A stretch of 64,000 nucleotides of DNA from Catenuloplanes niger (GTDB lineage: Bacteria; Actinomycetota; Actinomycetes; Mycobacteriales; Micromonosporaceae): the NCBI RefSeq assembly GCF_031458255.1, contig NZ_JAVDYC010000001.1:7674501-7738500 (forward strand), read 5' to 3'. The position numbers and the translations under genes are program-made. Position 1 is the first letter of the stretch. Every line of letters starts with the position of its first letter. Of the stretch, positions 15,967-27,972 are shown in pieces. The notes below the pieces were generated by a model. That model did no database searches. It worked only from the letters and a program-made list of their open reading frames with translations, and was not told the origin of the DNA.

Positions 15967-17931
15967 TTGCCCAGGACGCGTGGTTGGCTCGGGACTCCGA
16001 GTGGCGCCATAGCCGCGGCGACCTTCGTCATCGCGGTGCTGTCCGTCATCGGCCAGATCACCAGCGACAACCCGTACGCGCTGGACTTCATCGGGTTGAA
16101 CGCGGCCATCGCGGTCGCGTTCACCGCGGCCGGCATGCTCGTGCTCACCGGCGCGCCCCGGCACCCGGTGGGCCTGCTGATGACGGCCGGTGGGCTCAGC
16201 GCCGCGATCTCCGTGCTCGCCGGTTCCTGGACCGGCAGCGTGATCCTGGTGTGGCTCAGCAAGTGGCTGTGGTGGCCGCCGTTCGGCCTGGTCCTGTTCG
16301 CGCTGCTGTTCTTCCCGGACGGGCGGCTGCCGTCCCGGCGGTGGCGGCCGGTCGCCTGGGCGCTCGGCGCCGCGGTGCTGATCTCCACCGTGGGCCTGGC
16401 CGGCGTCGCGGCGGACCGGCCGTACGCGTTCCTGATCGAGTTCAACCCGGAGTACACGACACTCGGCCGGGCGTCGCTGCTGGTGGCGCTGATCGGCGTG
16501 GCCGTCACGCTGACGCTCGGACTGGCGATCGTGGGCTCGCTGTGGGCACGGTGGCGCGTGGCCGAGGGGGACACGCGCCGCCAGCTCGCCTGCCTGATCC
16601 CGGCCGCGATCCTGATGGTCATCGGCATCGGGCTCGACTCCGGGCTCGGCTTCCCGCTCGGCTTCCCGCTGATCGCGGTCGCGGTGCCGATCGCGATGGC
16701 GGTGGCGATCCTGCGCTACCGGCTCTACGGGCTCGACCGCGCGGTCAACCGCACCACGGTCTGGCTCGTGATGACGCTGCTGGTCGTGGTCACGTTCGTC
16801 GCCCTGGTCACCGCGCTGCGGATGGTCCTGGTCGGCGACACCGGCAGCACCAACGCGTCGCTGGTCGCCACCGGGCTGATCGCGGTCGGGTTCGAGCCGG
16901 TCCGCCGCCGCGTCCAGCAGAGCGTCGACCAGCTGCTGTACGGCGACCGGGCGAACCCGTACAAGGTGATCGCCGCGCTGCTCGACCTGCTCCGGCACAC
17001 CGCGGAGTACGGCGACGTGCTGCCCCGGCTGACCAGCGCGGTCGCGGAGTCGCTGCGGCTGCCCTACGTCGCGGTGGCGCTCAGCGACACCGACGGCACC
17101 CGGATCGTCGCGGAGCACGGCGAGCGCGGCGACCACCTGGAGACGTTCGCGATGCAGACGCACGGCACCGAGGTCGGCCGCCTGCTGATCGGCCGCCGCA
17201 GTCCCGGCGCCCGGTTCACCGTCCGGGAACGCCGGCTGCTCGCGGACGTCGCGCTCAACGCGGCCATGGCGGCCGAGGCCACCCGGCTCATCCAGGACCT
17301 CCGCCAATCCCGGGAGCGGCTGGTGATGGCCCGCGAGGAGGAACGCCGCCGGCTGCGCCGCGACCTGCACGACGGCGTCGGGCCCGCGCTGACCGGCATC
17401 GCCATGCAGGTGCGGGCCGCGCGGAAGCTCTCCGGACCGTCCAAGGTGGGCGACCTGCTCGACGGGCTCACCGGCGACCTGCAGATCTGCACCGCGGAGG
17501 TCCGCTCGCTGGTCACCGCGCTGCGGCCGCCGTCGCTGGACCGCGGGCTGGGCGAGGCGCTGCGCTCCGAGTGCCAGCGGTTCGACACCGATGGCCTGGA
17601 GGTCACGTTCGAGTCGGACGGTGACCTGACCGGGCTCCCGGCCGCGGTCGAGGTCGCCGCGTACCGGATCGTCTCCGAGTCGCTCAACAACGTGGCCCGG
17701 CACGCCCGCGCGTCGCACTGCCGGGTGTCGATCACCCGCACCCGGACGCTGGATCTGGAGGTCATCGACGACGGCATCGGACTCGCGTCGTCGGACAACG
17801 GCCGGGCCGGCGTCGGCCTGCAGTCCATGCGGGAACGCGCGGAGGAACTCGGCGGCGAGTGCGTCATCGCCTCGACCGTCCCGCACGGCGCCGCGGTCCG
17901 CGTCCACCTGCCGATCGCGGTGTCGGTCTAG
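15967..17931 (+). CDS. Membrane sensor histidine kinase, NarL/DesK type
   Basis: The 654-residue protein starts at TTG 15967, five bases after AGGAG. The first 290 or so residues hold about eight membrane segments with short loops. A GAF-like region (about 325-420) follows, then the HisKA_3 dimerisation box REEERRRLRRDLHDGVGPAL with the phosphorylated His, and a HATPase_c domain (N-box ESLNNVARHARA, then DDGIG and GVGLQSMRERAEELGG). The partner is most likely the LuxR-type regulator at 18220. The signal sensed by the membrane domain is unknown. Confidence 0.92.
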   Translation: MPRTRGWLGTPSGAIAAATFVIAVLSVIGQITSDNPYALDFIGLNAAIAVAFTAAGMLVLTGAPRHPVGLLMTAGGLSAAISVLAGSWTGSVILVWLSKWLWWPPFGLVLFALLFFPDGRLPSRRWRPVAWALGAAVLISTVGLAGVAADRPYAFLIEFNPEYTTLGRASLLVALIGVAVTLTLGLAIVGSLWARWRVAEGDTRRQLACLIPAAILMVIGIGLDSGLGFPLGFPLIAVAVPIAMAVAILRYRLYGLDRAVNRTTVWLVMTLLVVVTFVALVTALRMVLVGDTGSTNASLVATGLIAVGFEPVRRRVQQSVDQLLYGDRANPYKVIAALLDLLRHTAEYGDVLPRLTSAVAESLRLPYVAVALSDTDGTRIVAEHGERGDHLETFAMQTHGTEVGRLLIGRRSPGARFTVRERRLLADVALNAAMAAEATRLIQDLRQSRERLVMAREEERRRLRRDLHDGVGPALTGIAMQVRAARKLSGPSKVGDLLDGLTGDLQICTAEVRSLVTALRPPSLDRGLGEALRSECQRFDTDGLEVTFESDGDLTGLPAAVEVAAYRIVSESLNNVARHARASHCRVSITRTRTLDLEVIDDGIGLASSDNGRAGVGLQSMRERAEELGGECVIASTVPHGAAVRVHLPIAVSV

Positions 17932-17994
17932 GCACCGGCCGAGCCGCGGAGCCCGGGGGAAGGCGCGGCAGGTGTAACCAAGACGACAGTGAGC

Positions 17995-18030
17995 GGGGAA
18001 GCGGCTGGTGGGGGTGCCGGCCGCTTCCCC
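17995..18030 (+). terminator. Hairpin after the sensor kinase gene
   Basis: An 11-bp perfect stem (17995-18005 and 18020-18030) with a 14-base loop lies 64 bases after the kinase stop and before the response regulator gene, suggesting the two are not fully co-transcribed. Confidence 0.5.
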
Positions 18031-18219
18031 CGGTGTCGTCGCGCCGCGATCTGCAGGGCTGCGGAACGTACCGGAAAGCGATCTTTTTCGGTTGCCGGGC
18101 GCCGGGATCGACGGGGGCGGTTCCGATGTTGGTCACGCGCGCACTATCGTCTTCTGCTTGGCAGAGGCGGGGACTGGGGGAACCGCCGGAGGAGGCCGGG
18201 AAACCGAAGGCGGCGTTGC

Positions 18220-18876
18220 ATGGCCCAGACGAAACGGGTGCTCGTGGTGGACGACCACCCGGTGGTGAGGCGAGGGCTGCGCGCCATGCTGGAGGGCGAG
18301 AGCTGGGTCTCCGAGGTGCTCGAGGCCGCGTCCGTGGCGGACGCGGTGCGGGAGGCGGTCGCCGGTCAGGCCGACGTGGTGGCGATGGACTTCGCGCTGC
18401 CGGACGGCGACGGCATCGAGGCGACCCGCCGGATCCTCGCGGCCCGGCCCGCCGCCCGGATCGTGATGCTGACCATGACGGACGACCACGACGTCGTCCT
18501 CAAGGCACTCAACGCCGGCGCGGCCGGTTTCGTGGTCAAGGACGACGACCCGGACGTGGTGATCGACGCGCTGCGCACCGCGGGCAACGGCGGCGTGGTG
18601 CTCGGGCCGTCGATCACCGCGACCGTGCTCGGCGGCATGAACCGCGGTGCCGGGCGGGAGCTGCCACCACCGTTCGACAAGCTCACGCCGCGCGAGCGGG
18701 AGATCGTGGCGCACCTGCTGACCGGTGAGGCGAACGTGGAGATCGCCAAGCATCTGACGGTCAGCGAGAAGACGATCCGCAACCAGCTCACCGCGGTCTT
18801 CGCGAAGATCGGCGTCACGGACCGGACGCAGGCCGTGCTCCGCGCGCGCGACGCGGGTCTGCCCGCGGCACACTGA
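18220..18876 (+). CDS. NarL/FixJ-family response regulator
   Basis: The 218-residue protein has a receiver domain (VLVVDDHPVVRRGL, phospho-acceptor Asp in VVAMDFALPDGDG about residue 55, and Lys in GFVVKDDD) and a C-terminal LuxR HTH (LTPREREIVAHLLTGEANV, then EIAKHLTVSEKTIRNQ). It binds DNA when phosphorylated. The partner is probably the HisKA_3 kinase encoded 289 bases upstream. The gene ends at a short terminator hairpin shared with the convergent 61-residue gene. Confidence 0.93.
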   Translation: MAQTKRVLVVDDHPVVRRGLRAMLEGESWVSEVLEAASVADAVREAVAGQADVVAMDFALPDGDGIEATRRILAARPAARIVMLTMTDDHDVVLKALNAGAAGFVVKDDDPDVVIDALRTAGNGGVVLGPSITATVLGGMNRGAGRELPPPFDKLTPREREIVAHLLTGEANVEIAKHLTVSEKTIRNQLTAVFAKIGVTDRTQAVLRARDAGLPAAH

Positions 18877-18888
18877 TCCGGCGTCCGT

Positions 18889-18910
18889 GCCCGCCGTCGC
18901 CACGGCGGGC
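18889..18910. terminator. Short bidirectional hairpin between convergent genes
   Basis: A perfect 9-bp stem (18889-18897 and 18902-18910) with a 4-base loop lies between the response regulator stop and the end of the 61-residue gene. Confidence 0.65.
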
Positions 18911-18931
18911 CCGAACGCCTCGATCAGCGGG

Positions 18932-19117
18932 TCAGAGGACGGGTGGTGCGGTGGTCGGGGTCGTCGTGAGCGCCTCACGGAGGCTGCGGATCTCGTCGGC
19001 GATGGAGAGGAGAGCGCGGACATTGGCCTCGGCGATCAGGCGATCGCCGGCCGGGTTCGCGGACGCCTCCTCCAGGATGCGGAGTGCCTCTTCACGGTTG
19101 TTCCGGTGGTCGACCAT
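18932..19117 (-). CDS. Small hypothetical protein, 61 residues
   Basis: I do not recognise it. It is preceded by a good GGAG site five bases before ATG 19117. It is helical and charged in its first 50 residues (NREEALRILEEASANPAGD, later ADEIRSLREAL) and ends in a TTTPTTAPP tail. It follows the 409-residue gene in the same direction 95 bases downstream, so the two may be co-transcribed. It is probably soluble and perhaps forms a coiled coil. Confidence 0.65.
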   Translation of the reverse strand: MVDHRNNREEALRILEEASANPAGDRLIAEANVRALLSIADEIRSLREALTTTPTTAPPVL

Positions 19118-19212
19118 CGAAGCTCCTCAGGGCCGCGGCGGGCGGGTCTGCCTCCATCCAAGCGGGATCCGAGCCGGTACGCAGCAGGAGAGCCGATCAT
19201 TTTTTGCGCCGT

Positions 19213-20442
19213 TCATCCCGGCAGGCCCGGCCGGCGCAGGTAGAGCCAGGCGTGCCCGCCGGCGTCCGCGGTGATCCGCCGGAACGCGGCCGGGTCGGGC
19301 GGGCCGTCGCCGCCGGCGATCGCGTCCCGGAACAGCGCGTCCGGCACCACGAGCGCGAACGCGGCGTCCCGGTGCTCGGCCAGCGCGGACCGCACCGCCG
19401 CAGCCTCGAGCAGCGCGGTGAGCGCGGCCTCGGCCGGCGCGGTTCCGGGCGCCGGCGCGGTACCCGCCGCCAGGCTGCGGTGCAGCGCGAACCGCATCCG
19501 CGGCCGCTCGTCCGGCGCGTGCGAGACGGCCGTGGCCAGCGCGGCGGCCACCCGGGCCACGTCGGTGCCGGCGGCCAGCGCGGCGAAGCGGGCACCGTCC
19601 GGTGCGGTCAGCGCCTGCCGTGCGCCGAGACCGCTGCCCCGCGCGAGCCGGGCCAGCACGTCCGCGACCGCGAACCCGCCCCGGCCGGTCCCGGCCACGT
19701 CGGCGCCGCCGGATGCCGGCGCTGCCCAGCGGTCGCCGGAACCCGGTGCGTCCCAGCCCTCGCCGGTGCCGGCCGCGTCCCGGCCGGGGGCGTGCGGGCC
19801 CGGCGCCGCGGCCAGCCACAGCAGCGTCGCGGGGGCAGGCGCGGGGGAGACCGGGACCGGCACGGAGAACCGTCGCGGCCGCGGTGTGCCGGGCCGGTGC
19901 CGGCCGGGGCCGCCGCCGGTCAGGTCCACGTCCACGGACACGAGGCCGAGCAGCGTGGACACGCCCTCCGGGATCTCCAGGAGCGCGTGACCGGCCAGCT
20001 CGCGCGGCAGGTCCGGGATGGTCCGGTGATCGGTGAAGCGCCAGCCGAACCGGGCCGAACCGGCACCGTCCACGGCCGCGGCCCGGTCGGCGGGCCGGAT
20101 CCGGCCGGCGAGCGCCCGGTGCGCCCGCCAGCCGATCGGCGTGGTCGCGTCGCCGTCCGGCGGCAGGCCGAACTCGCCGGGGTCCGCGTGCACGGCCAGC
20201 GCCCGCACCGGGTCCGGATGCCGCAGGTCGACGGTGAGCCGCGCGCCCGCGTAGCGTTCACCGCGCCGGAGCGGCGGCAGCGTGAGCGGGAAGATCGCGC
20301 CGGCGAACCGGGCACCCCGCGCGGCACGGGCGCGCAGCGACGCGGGCAGGTCGGCGGCGGGCACCGGATAGAGCAGGGGACGTCCGCCACCGGTCCGGAC
20401 CGGTCCGGGCGGTGCCTGTCGTTCGGGGGATCTCGCCACCAT
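19213..20442 (-). CDS. Uncharacterised 409-residue protein, two parts
   Basis: I cannot assign a family. GGAGG six bases before ATG 20442 sets the start. Residues about 25-200 look like a beta-rich domain (RFAGAIFPLTLPPLRRGER, RLTVDLRHPDPVRALAV, GVSTLLGLVSVDVDL). A low-complexity Gly/Pro/Ala linker follows (about 205-260). The C-terminal part (about 265-409) is mainly helical, with ADVLARLARGSGLGARQAL and ALVVPDALFRDAIAG. There is no signal peptide or membrane segment. The two-part build with a flexible linker could mean a binding domain joined to an effector-type domain, but that is speculation. Confidence 0.7.
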   Translation of the reverse strand: MVARSPERQAPPGPVRTGGGRPLLYPVPAADLPASLRARAARGARFAGAIFPLTLPPLRRGERYAGARLTVDLRHPDPVRALAVHADPGEFGLPPDGDATTPIGWRAHRALAGRIRPADRAAAVDGAGSARFGWRFTDHRTIPDLPRELAGHALLEIPEGVSTLLGLVSVDVDLTGGGPGRHRPGTPRPRRFSVPVPVSPAPAPATLLWLAAAPGPHAPGRDAAGTGEGWDAPGSGDRWAAPASGGADVAGTGRGGFAVADVLARLARGSGLGARQALTAPDGARFAALAAGTDVARVAAALATAVSHAPDERPRMRFALHRSLAAGTAPAPGTAPAEAALTALLEAAAVRSALAEHRDAAFALVVPDALFRDAIAGGDGPPDPAAFRRITADAGGHAWLYLRRPGLPG

Positions 20443-20566
20443 CGGGTGCCTCCGCGTCAGCGTTCCGGCACCCGAGTCTGGCACCGCGCCCGACGGCGGG
20501 ACAACGACCTGCGCAAATGACGGCCGAACGGCGTACCCCATTCCGGCTGGCCGGCAAGGCACCCAC

Positions 20567-20596
20567 CCACGGCCGCGGGCATGCCCGCGGCCGTGG
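20567..20596. terminator. 30-bp perfect palindrome, probable terminator
   Basis: Positions 20567-20596 are a perfect palindrome centred on GCATGC, 9 bases past the stop of the minus-strand membrane-anchored protein gene. A hairpin terminator for that gene is most likely. Confidence 0.65.
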
Positions 20597-20604
20597 AGCG
20601 CGGG

Positions 20605-21537
20605 TCAGCGGCGGAGCGTCGGTGCCAGCGCGCCGCGCCGGCGGGCCGGCGGGGCGAAACCGTCGTCGTCCTCGTCGGGCAGCGCGTCCGCGCGGGACCG
20701 GCGCATCACGGTCACCAGCAGCGCGCCGCCGACGCCGGTCATGCCGACACCGACCACGATGATCAGCGGGCCGAGTCCGTTGAAGAACGTGGTCTGCCCC
20801 TCCGCGGTGGTGAGGTCGACCCCGGCCGCTTGGTCTCCCGGCCCGGCGGCCGGTGCGTCGGTGTCGTCCTCCTGCGCGGCGCCGGCTTCGGCGGTCTCCT
20901 CATCATCGGGGCTGGGCTCACCGGTCTCTTCCTCGTCTGCGGTGCTGTCGTTGTCGTCCGGGTCGTCCTGGGCGGCGTCGCCGGAGTCCTCGTCATCGGT
21001 CGCGCGGGCGTTTCCGGTGCCCTGCAGCACCTGCCGGTTCGCGGACGCGCGGTCGAGCCGGTCCCCGGCCGCGTCGAACGCCTCGCCGATGAAGTCGACG
21101 CGCCCGTCCGGCGCGGTCCGGAAGAACGTAACCCGGTAGCGGACCTGGATCCGCTGGTTCTCACAGAGCTGCGAGTTCACCGGTACGACCGGCACGCTGG
21201 ACACCGCGTCGTCGGTGAGCTGCACCGTGTTCAGCGGGATCCACACGCCGTCCTCGTTGACCGCGATCTCGATCTCGTCGCGTTCGAGGCCGCTCATCTG
21301 TACGGTCATCAGCGTCTGGACCCGCACACACCCCTCGTCGGTACGGGTCACCCGCAGCGTCGCCTCGCGGGGCACGTCGTCGGTCGCCAGGTCGTCGGAG
21401 ATGCGCAGATCGACCTGACCGGGTTCGGCGTGGGCGGGCGCGGCCGCCAGAACGACGCCCCCCGCCAGGCCGGCGAGTGCGGCGCCGACCCGCAGCGACC
21501 AGCTCGGCCCGCCGGCCGCGCGTGCTCTGCTCCTCAC
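20605..21537 (-). CDS. Exported, C-terminally membrane-anchored protein
   Basis: The 310-residue protein has a signal peptide (LRVGAALAGLAGGVVLAAA, cleavage near APAHA-EP). An extracellular beta-rich region (about 37-175) contains two cysteines, in DEGCVRVQT and SQLCENQR. A very acidic, disordered stretch of about 65 residues rich in Asp, Glu and Thr follows, then one membrane helix (LGPLIIVVGVGMTGVGGAL) and an Arg-rich cytoplasmic tail. GAGGAGG eight bases before GTG 21537 marks the start. The family is not recognised; a cell-wall-spanning or surface-presented role is inferred. Confidence 0.75.
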   Translation of the reverse strand: MRSRARAAGGPSWSLRVGAALAGLAGGVVLAAAPAHAEPGQVDLRISDDLATDDVPREATLRVTRTDEGCVRVQTLMTVQMSGLERDEIEIAVNEDGVWIPLNTVQLTDDAVSSVPVVPVNSQLCENQRIQVRYRVTFFRTAPDGRVDFIGEAFDAAGDRLDRASANRQVLQGTGNARATDDEDSGDAAQDDPDDNDSTADEEETGEPSPDDEETAEAGAAQEDDTDAPAAGPGDQAAGVDLTTAEGQTTFFNGLGPLIIVVGVGMTGVGGALLVTVMRRSRADALPDEDDDGFAPPARRRGALAPTLRR

Positions 21538-21637
21538 GCGAAACGCCTCCTCTGTCGTCTCCGGGCAGGCAGACCGCGCCGGTCCACCCGAAGCGAGATA
21601 CGGAACCGCTCCGCGGAAGGTTCAAGGTGTCACTCGG

Positions 21638-22711
21638 TCAGACGCGAGGAAACATGACGGTAATCCGCAGACCGCCGGACGGTCCGGGCTCCGCCGTGAT
21701 CGTGCCGTCGTGCGCGCCCACGATCGACCGCGCGATCGCCAGGCCGAGGCCGCTGCCGCCACCGTGGTCGATCCGGTCCGTGGCCAGCCGGGTGAACGGC
21801 TCGAACAGGCGCGTCACCTCGCCGGCCGGGATCGGCGTGCCGGTGTTCTCCACGACCAGCGCGGGGTCGGACCCGACCGTGACGTGTACGGTGCCGCCCG
21901 GCACGTTGTAGCTGATCGCGTTGTGCACCAGGTTGCGGACCAGCCGCTCCGGCAGCACGGCGTCGCCGGGCACGACCCGCGGCCGTACCGTGGGCACCAC
22001 CGTGACCTCGCGTTCCGCGGCCGGCCCGGCGTGCGCGTCGAGCACCGCCCGGACGATCTCGTCCAGCCGCTCCGGGTTCCGGCCGGCCAGCCCCTGGTCG
22101 GCCTGGCTGAGCACGAGCAGGCCCTCGATCAGCCGCTCGTTGCGCGCGTTCGCGGCCAGCAACTGGCTGGCCAGCAGCGCGGACTGCTCCGGCGTGAGCG
22201 GCACCGCCATGCCGACCTCGATCAGCGTCCGTTGCAGCGCCAGTGGCGTGCGCAGCTCGTGCGACGCGTTCGCGGCGAACCGGCGCTGGCCCTCGTACCC
22301 GGCCGCGATCCGGTCCATCATGGCGTCCAGCGTGCGGCCGAGCCGGGCCAGCTCGTCCCGGCGGCCCCGCGGCCGGATCCGGTGCCCGAGGTTCTGCGGG
22401 CCCATCTGCGCGATCGCCGGGACCATGGTGCGCAGCGGCAGCAGCACCCAGTACGCGAGCAGCGGGAAGAGCAGCGCGGCCGCCAGCAGCGCGGCGAGCA
22501 GCGGGGTGACCGTCCGGAGCGGCAGGAACCGCTGCACCTGGGCGCAGATGTTCGACGCGTCGGTGTACTCGTTGTCGTCGTAGTAGTAGTTCAGGCAGTT
22601 GTCGTCCAGCACGTTGAGCGACAACGGCAGCCGCCACCAGTTGCTGTAGACGATCGCGGTCAGCAGGATCAGCCCGGCACAGACCAGTGCCAGCCGCGGC
22701 CGGACGGTCAC
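21638..22711 (-). CDS. Sensor histidine kinase (OmpR-class partner)
   Basis: The 357-residue kinase has a first membrane helix (about 6-24), a short outer loop with the acidic NYYYDDNEYTD patch and two cysteines, and a second helix (about 70-95). A HAMP-like linker (LGHRIRPRGRRDELARLGR) follows, then the HisKA box FAANASHELRTPL and an ATPase domain with RNLVHNAISYN and GGGSGLGLAIARSIV. Its GTG start overlaps the stop of the response regulator gene (GTGA), so the pair is coupled. The acidic, Tyr-rich loop could sense cations or antimicrobial peptides (inference). Confidence 0.92.
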   Translation of the reverse strand: MTVRPRLALVCAGLILLTAIVYSNWWRLPLSLNVLDDNCLNYYYDDNEYTDASNICAQVQRFLPLRTVTPLLAALLAAALLFPLLAYWVLLPLRTMVPAIAQMGPQNLGHRIRPRGRRDELARLGRTLDAMMDRIAAGYEGQRRFAANASHELRTPLALQRTLIEVGMAVPLTPEQSALLASQLLAANARNERLIEGLLVLSQADQGLAGRNPERLDEIVRAVLDAHAGPAAEREVTVVPTVRPRVVPGDAVLPERLVRNLVHNAISYNVPGGTVHVTVGSDPALVVENTGTPIPAGEVTRLFEPFTRLATDRIDHGGGSGLGLAIARSIVGAHDGTITAEPGPSGGLRITVMFPRV

Positions 22712-23376
22712 CGGCCGATCCGGTATCCGGCGCGCGGCACCGTGTGCAGGATCGGTGGCTCGCCGAGCTTGCGGCGCAGCGTCATCACCGTCACCCGGAT
22801 CACGTTCGTGAACGGGTCGGTGTGCTCGTCCCAGACCTGTTCCAGCAGGTCCTCCGTGGTGACGGTCTGCCCGCGGGCCCGCATCAGCGCGTGCAGCAGC
22901 GCGAACTCCTTCGCGGTCAGCGCCAGCGCCCGGCCGTCCCGGGTGGCGGTGCGCGAGGCCACGTCGACCACGATGCCGTCCTGTTCCAGTACCGGAGGCA
23001 GCGCGGGTGCGGTACGTCTCGCCAGGGCCCGCACCCGCGCCACCAGCTCGGCGAACACGAACGGCTTCGTCAGGTAGTCGTCCGCGCCGAGTCCCAGACC
23101 CGCCACCCGGTCGTAGACGCCGGCGGCCGCGGTGAGCAGCAGCAGCCGCGTCTCCGGCCGTTCCCGCGCGGCCCACCGGCACAGGTCGTCACCGGACCGG
23201 CCCGGCATGTCCCGGTCCAGGACGGCCACGTCGTAGCGGTGCACGGAGAGGCGCTCGTGCGCGCCGTCCCCGTCGTAGCAGACGTCCACCGCCATCGCCT
23301 CGCGGCGCAGCCCGAGCGCCACCGTGTCGGCGAGCAGCCGTTCGTCGTCGGCAACCAGAACCCGCACCCTCGTCAC
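22708..23376 (-). CDS. OmpR-family response regulator
   Basis: The 222-residue regulator has a receiver domain (VLVADDERLL, acceptor Asp in VAVLDRDMPG about residue 54, Lys in DDYLTKPF) and a winged-helix DNA-binding domain (LTAKEFALLHALMRARGQT, VIRVTVMTLRRKLG, VPRAGYRI). The start is GTG 23376; GTG 23367 is possible. It is coupled to the downstream histidine kinase by a 4-base overlap. The large membrane protein gene lies 68 bases upstream on the same strand. Confidence 0.93.
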   Translation of the reverse strand: MTRVRVLVADDERLLADTVALGLRREAMAVDVCYDGDGAHERLSVHRYDVAVLDRDMPGRSGDDLCRWAARERPETRLLLLTAAAGVYDRVAGLGLGADDYLTKPFVFAELVARVRALARRTAPALPPVLEQDGIVVDVASRTATRDGRALALTAKEFALLHALMRARGQTVTTEDLLEQVWDEHTDPFTNVIRVTVMTLRRKLGEPPILHTVPRAGYRIGR

Positions 23377-23444
23377 TCCCAGTCACGTCGGTACCCGGGG
23401 CACAGCATGGCAGACGCGGGTATAAAGCCGGGATAAGGAGCCGG

Positions 23445-25202
23445 TCAGTATCGGCCGCGCAGGTCCCAGACCCACACGTCGTCCACCTGTGTACCGGGCC
23501 CGAACAGCTGCCCGGCCAGGTCCCGGTAGGCCGCGTCGCCCGCCGTGTCGCGCACCACCACGACCGCGCCACGCCACCGCGCCACCTCGGTCCACACCGT
23601 GGCGCGGTCCTCCGCGGTCACCGTGGGTGCGGCACCCGCCTCGACCGTCAGGTGCACCAGCGCGGTGGTGCGGCTGAGGTGGGCCGGGCCCATCCGGCCG
23701 GCGCCGTCGACGTCCGGGCCGAGGAAGTAGCCCTCCGGCACCGCGTACTCGTGCCCGGCCCACGCGCTCCAGCTCAGCTGCTCCCGGCCGGCCCAGTTGC
23801 TCGGCAGCGGCAGCGTGACCATCGTCCGGCCGGCCGGAACGTACGCCCGCCAGGCGCCGGACGTGATGAACCGCGGCGGCACCCGGTCCGGCATCGCGGG
23901 CAGCGGCTGCGGGATCAGCGGCACCAGCGCCAGCACGATCGCGACCCGGAACGCGCGGGCAGGCAGCCGGTCCCAGGCCAGCGCCAGCACCACCACGAAC
24001 GCGCCGATCACCGCGTACGTCATCCGGCTCGGCATCGCCAGGTTCAGCACCGGGAAGTCCTCGCCGAGCAGCGCCTGCGGCCCGGGCACGCCGGTCAGCT
24101 CGCCGCCGAACCGCAGCGCCGGTCCGATCGACAGCACCGCGGCCACGCCGGTGACCACAGCCGCGGTCCGCACGATCTCCGTCCGCCGCCACAGCGCCAC
24201 CGTCACCGCGGCCACGGTCAGCACCAGCGGCCAGCCGAACCAGCTGTTCTGCTCGGTCCGCCCCTGCGTCAGTTCCGCCTCCGGCGAGCCGGCCACCGTG
24301 TCGCGGGCGAACGTCACCCAGGTCACCGGGTCCTCGCCCCAGGTGTTGAACGCGGGCATGCCGCTGAACGAGCCGGGCCCGTGGAACTGGAACCAGATCG
24401 GGTACGCGCACAGCACGCCCGCGGTCAGCGCGGTCACGCCCAGCGCCGCGCCGAACGACCGCCACCGCCGGCGTGCCTGGTCCGGCCGGAACGCCGCCCA
24501 GGCGAACGCCAGCACCGCGCACGCCACCGCGGTGACCAGCAGCACCTCCTCGTTGATGAACAGCTGCCAGGTGACCAGCCCGCCCAGGACCAGCCCGTCG
24601 CGCCGCCACCGGCCGTCGATCCCGAGCCGGATCACGGCCGCCACGATCAGCGGGATCAGGAAGTTCGAGACGAAGTTCGGCTGCCCGTTGGCGTGGTGGA
24701 TGATCCCGGGCGCGAAGCCGGCGAACGCGCCGCCGACGAACGCGGCGGCCCGGCTGCGCACCAGGTACCGCTGGAGTGCCCAGTAGGCGGTCAGCGCGGT
24801 GCCGGCGCACGCGCCGACCATCCAGACCACGTAGGCCACGCGCGGCCCGGCCAGCAGCGTGACCGGTGCCATCGGGACGGTCACGCCGAGCACCGACGTG
24901 TTCGCCATCATGTTCACGCCGTCCGGCGCGTTCTGCGCGGTGGAGAACAGCGGGTTCTCCAGGTGCCGGACCGCGTGCGCGCCGTGACTGAGCAACCACT
25001 GGAACCAGGTGTGGTCGGCCGGGATCTGCGGCGTGAGCGTCCCCTGCGGATCGGCCAGGTACCGGCCCATCACCACCAGACCGAGCGCGAGGTAGACGCC
25101 GGCCGCCAGCAGGTGCGGCCAGCGGGCGGGGCGGCCCGGCGCGTTCGCCTCCGGCGCCGCCACCTCGGTCCGCGACGGCGCCTCGATCAATGCTGTGCTC
25201 AT
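23445..25202 (-). CDS. Polytopic membrane protein, GT-C glycosyltransferase-like
   Basis: The 585-residue protein has about ten or eleven membrane segments and a C-terminal soluble domain. The early outer loop (ADHTWFQWLLSHGAHAVRH) and the FAPGIIHHANGQPNF motif resemble GT-C glycosyltransferases that use lipid-linked sugars, but I cannot assign a specific family. ATG 25202 has no ribosome site; ATG 25229 is an alternative. It precedes a coupled two-component pair on the same strand, which may regulate envelope functions. The C-terminal soluble part resembles those of YfhO or GT39-type proteins only loosely. Confidence 0.7.
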   Translation of the reverse strand: MSTALIEAPSRTEVAAPEANAPGRPARWPHLLAAGVYLALGLVVMGRYLADPQGTLTPQIPADHTWFQWLLSHGAHAVRHLENPLFSTAQNAPDGVNMMANTSVLGVTVPMAPVTLLAGPRVAYVVWMVGACAGTALTAYWALQRYLVRSRAAAFVGGAFAGFAPGIIHHANGQPNFVSNFLIPLIVAAVIRLGIDGRWRRDGLVLGGLVTWQLFINEEVLLVTAVACAVLAFAWAAFRPDQARRRWRSFGAALGVTALTAGVLCAYPIWFQFHGPGSFSGMPAFNTWGEDPVTWVTFARDTVAGSPEAELTQGRTEQNSWFGWPLVLTVAAVTVALWRRTEIVRTAAVVTGVAAVLSIGPALRFGGELTGVPGPQALLGEDFPVLNLAMPSRMTYAVIGAFVVVLALAWDRLPARAFRVAIVLALVPLIPQPLPAMPDRVPPRFITSGAWRAYVPAGRTMVTLPLPSNWAGREQLSWSAWAGHEYAVPEGYFLGPDVDGAGRMGPAHLSRTTALVHLTVEAGAAPTVTAEDRATVWTEVARWRGAVVVVRDTAGDAAYRDLAGQLFGPGTQVDDVWVWDLRGRY

Positions 25203-27884
<2,682 letters not shown>

Positions 27885-27972
27885 TCCCGCGCCCCGGCCG
27901 GCGGATCACGCCGGCCGGGGCCGTGCGGTGCGGGTGCGTAGGGCGGTGCGGTGCGCCGGGCGGTGCGGTGGG

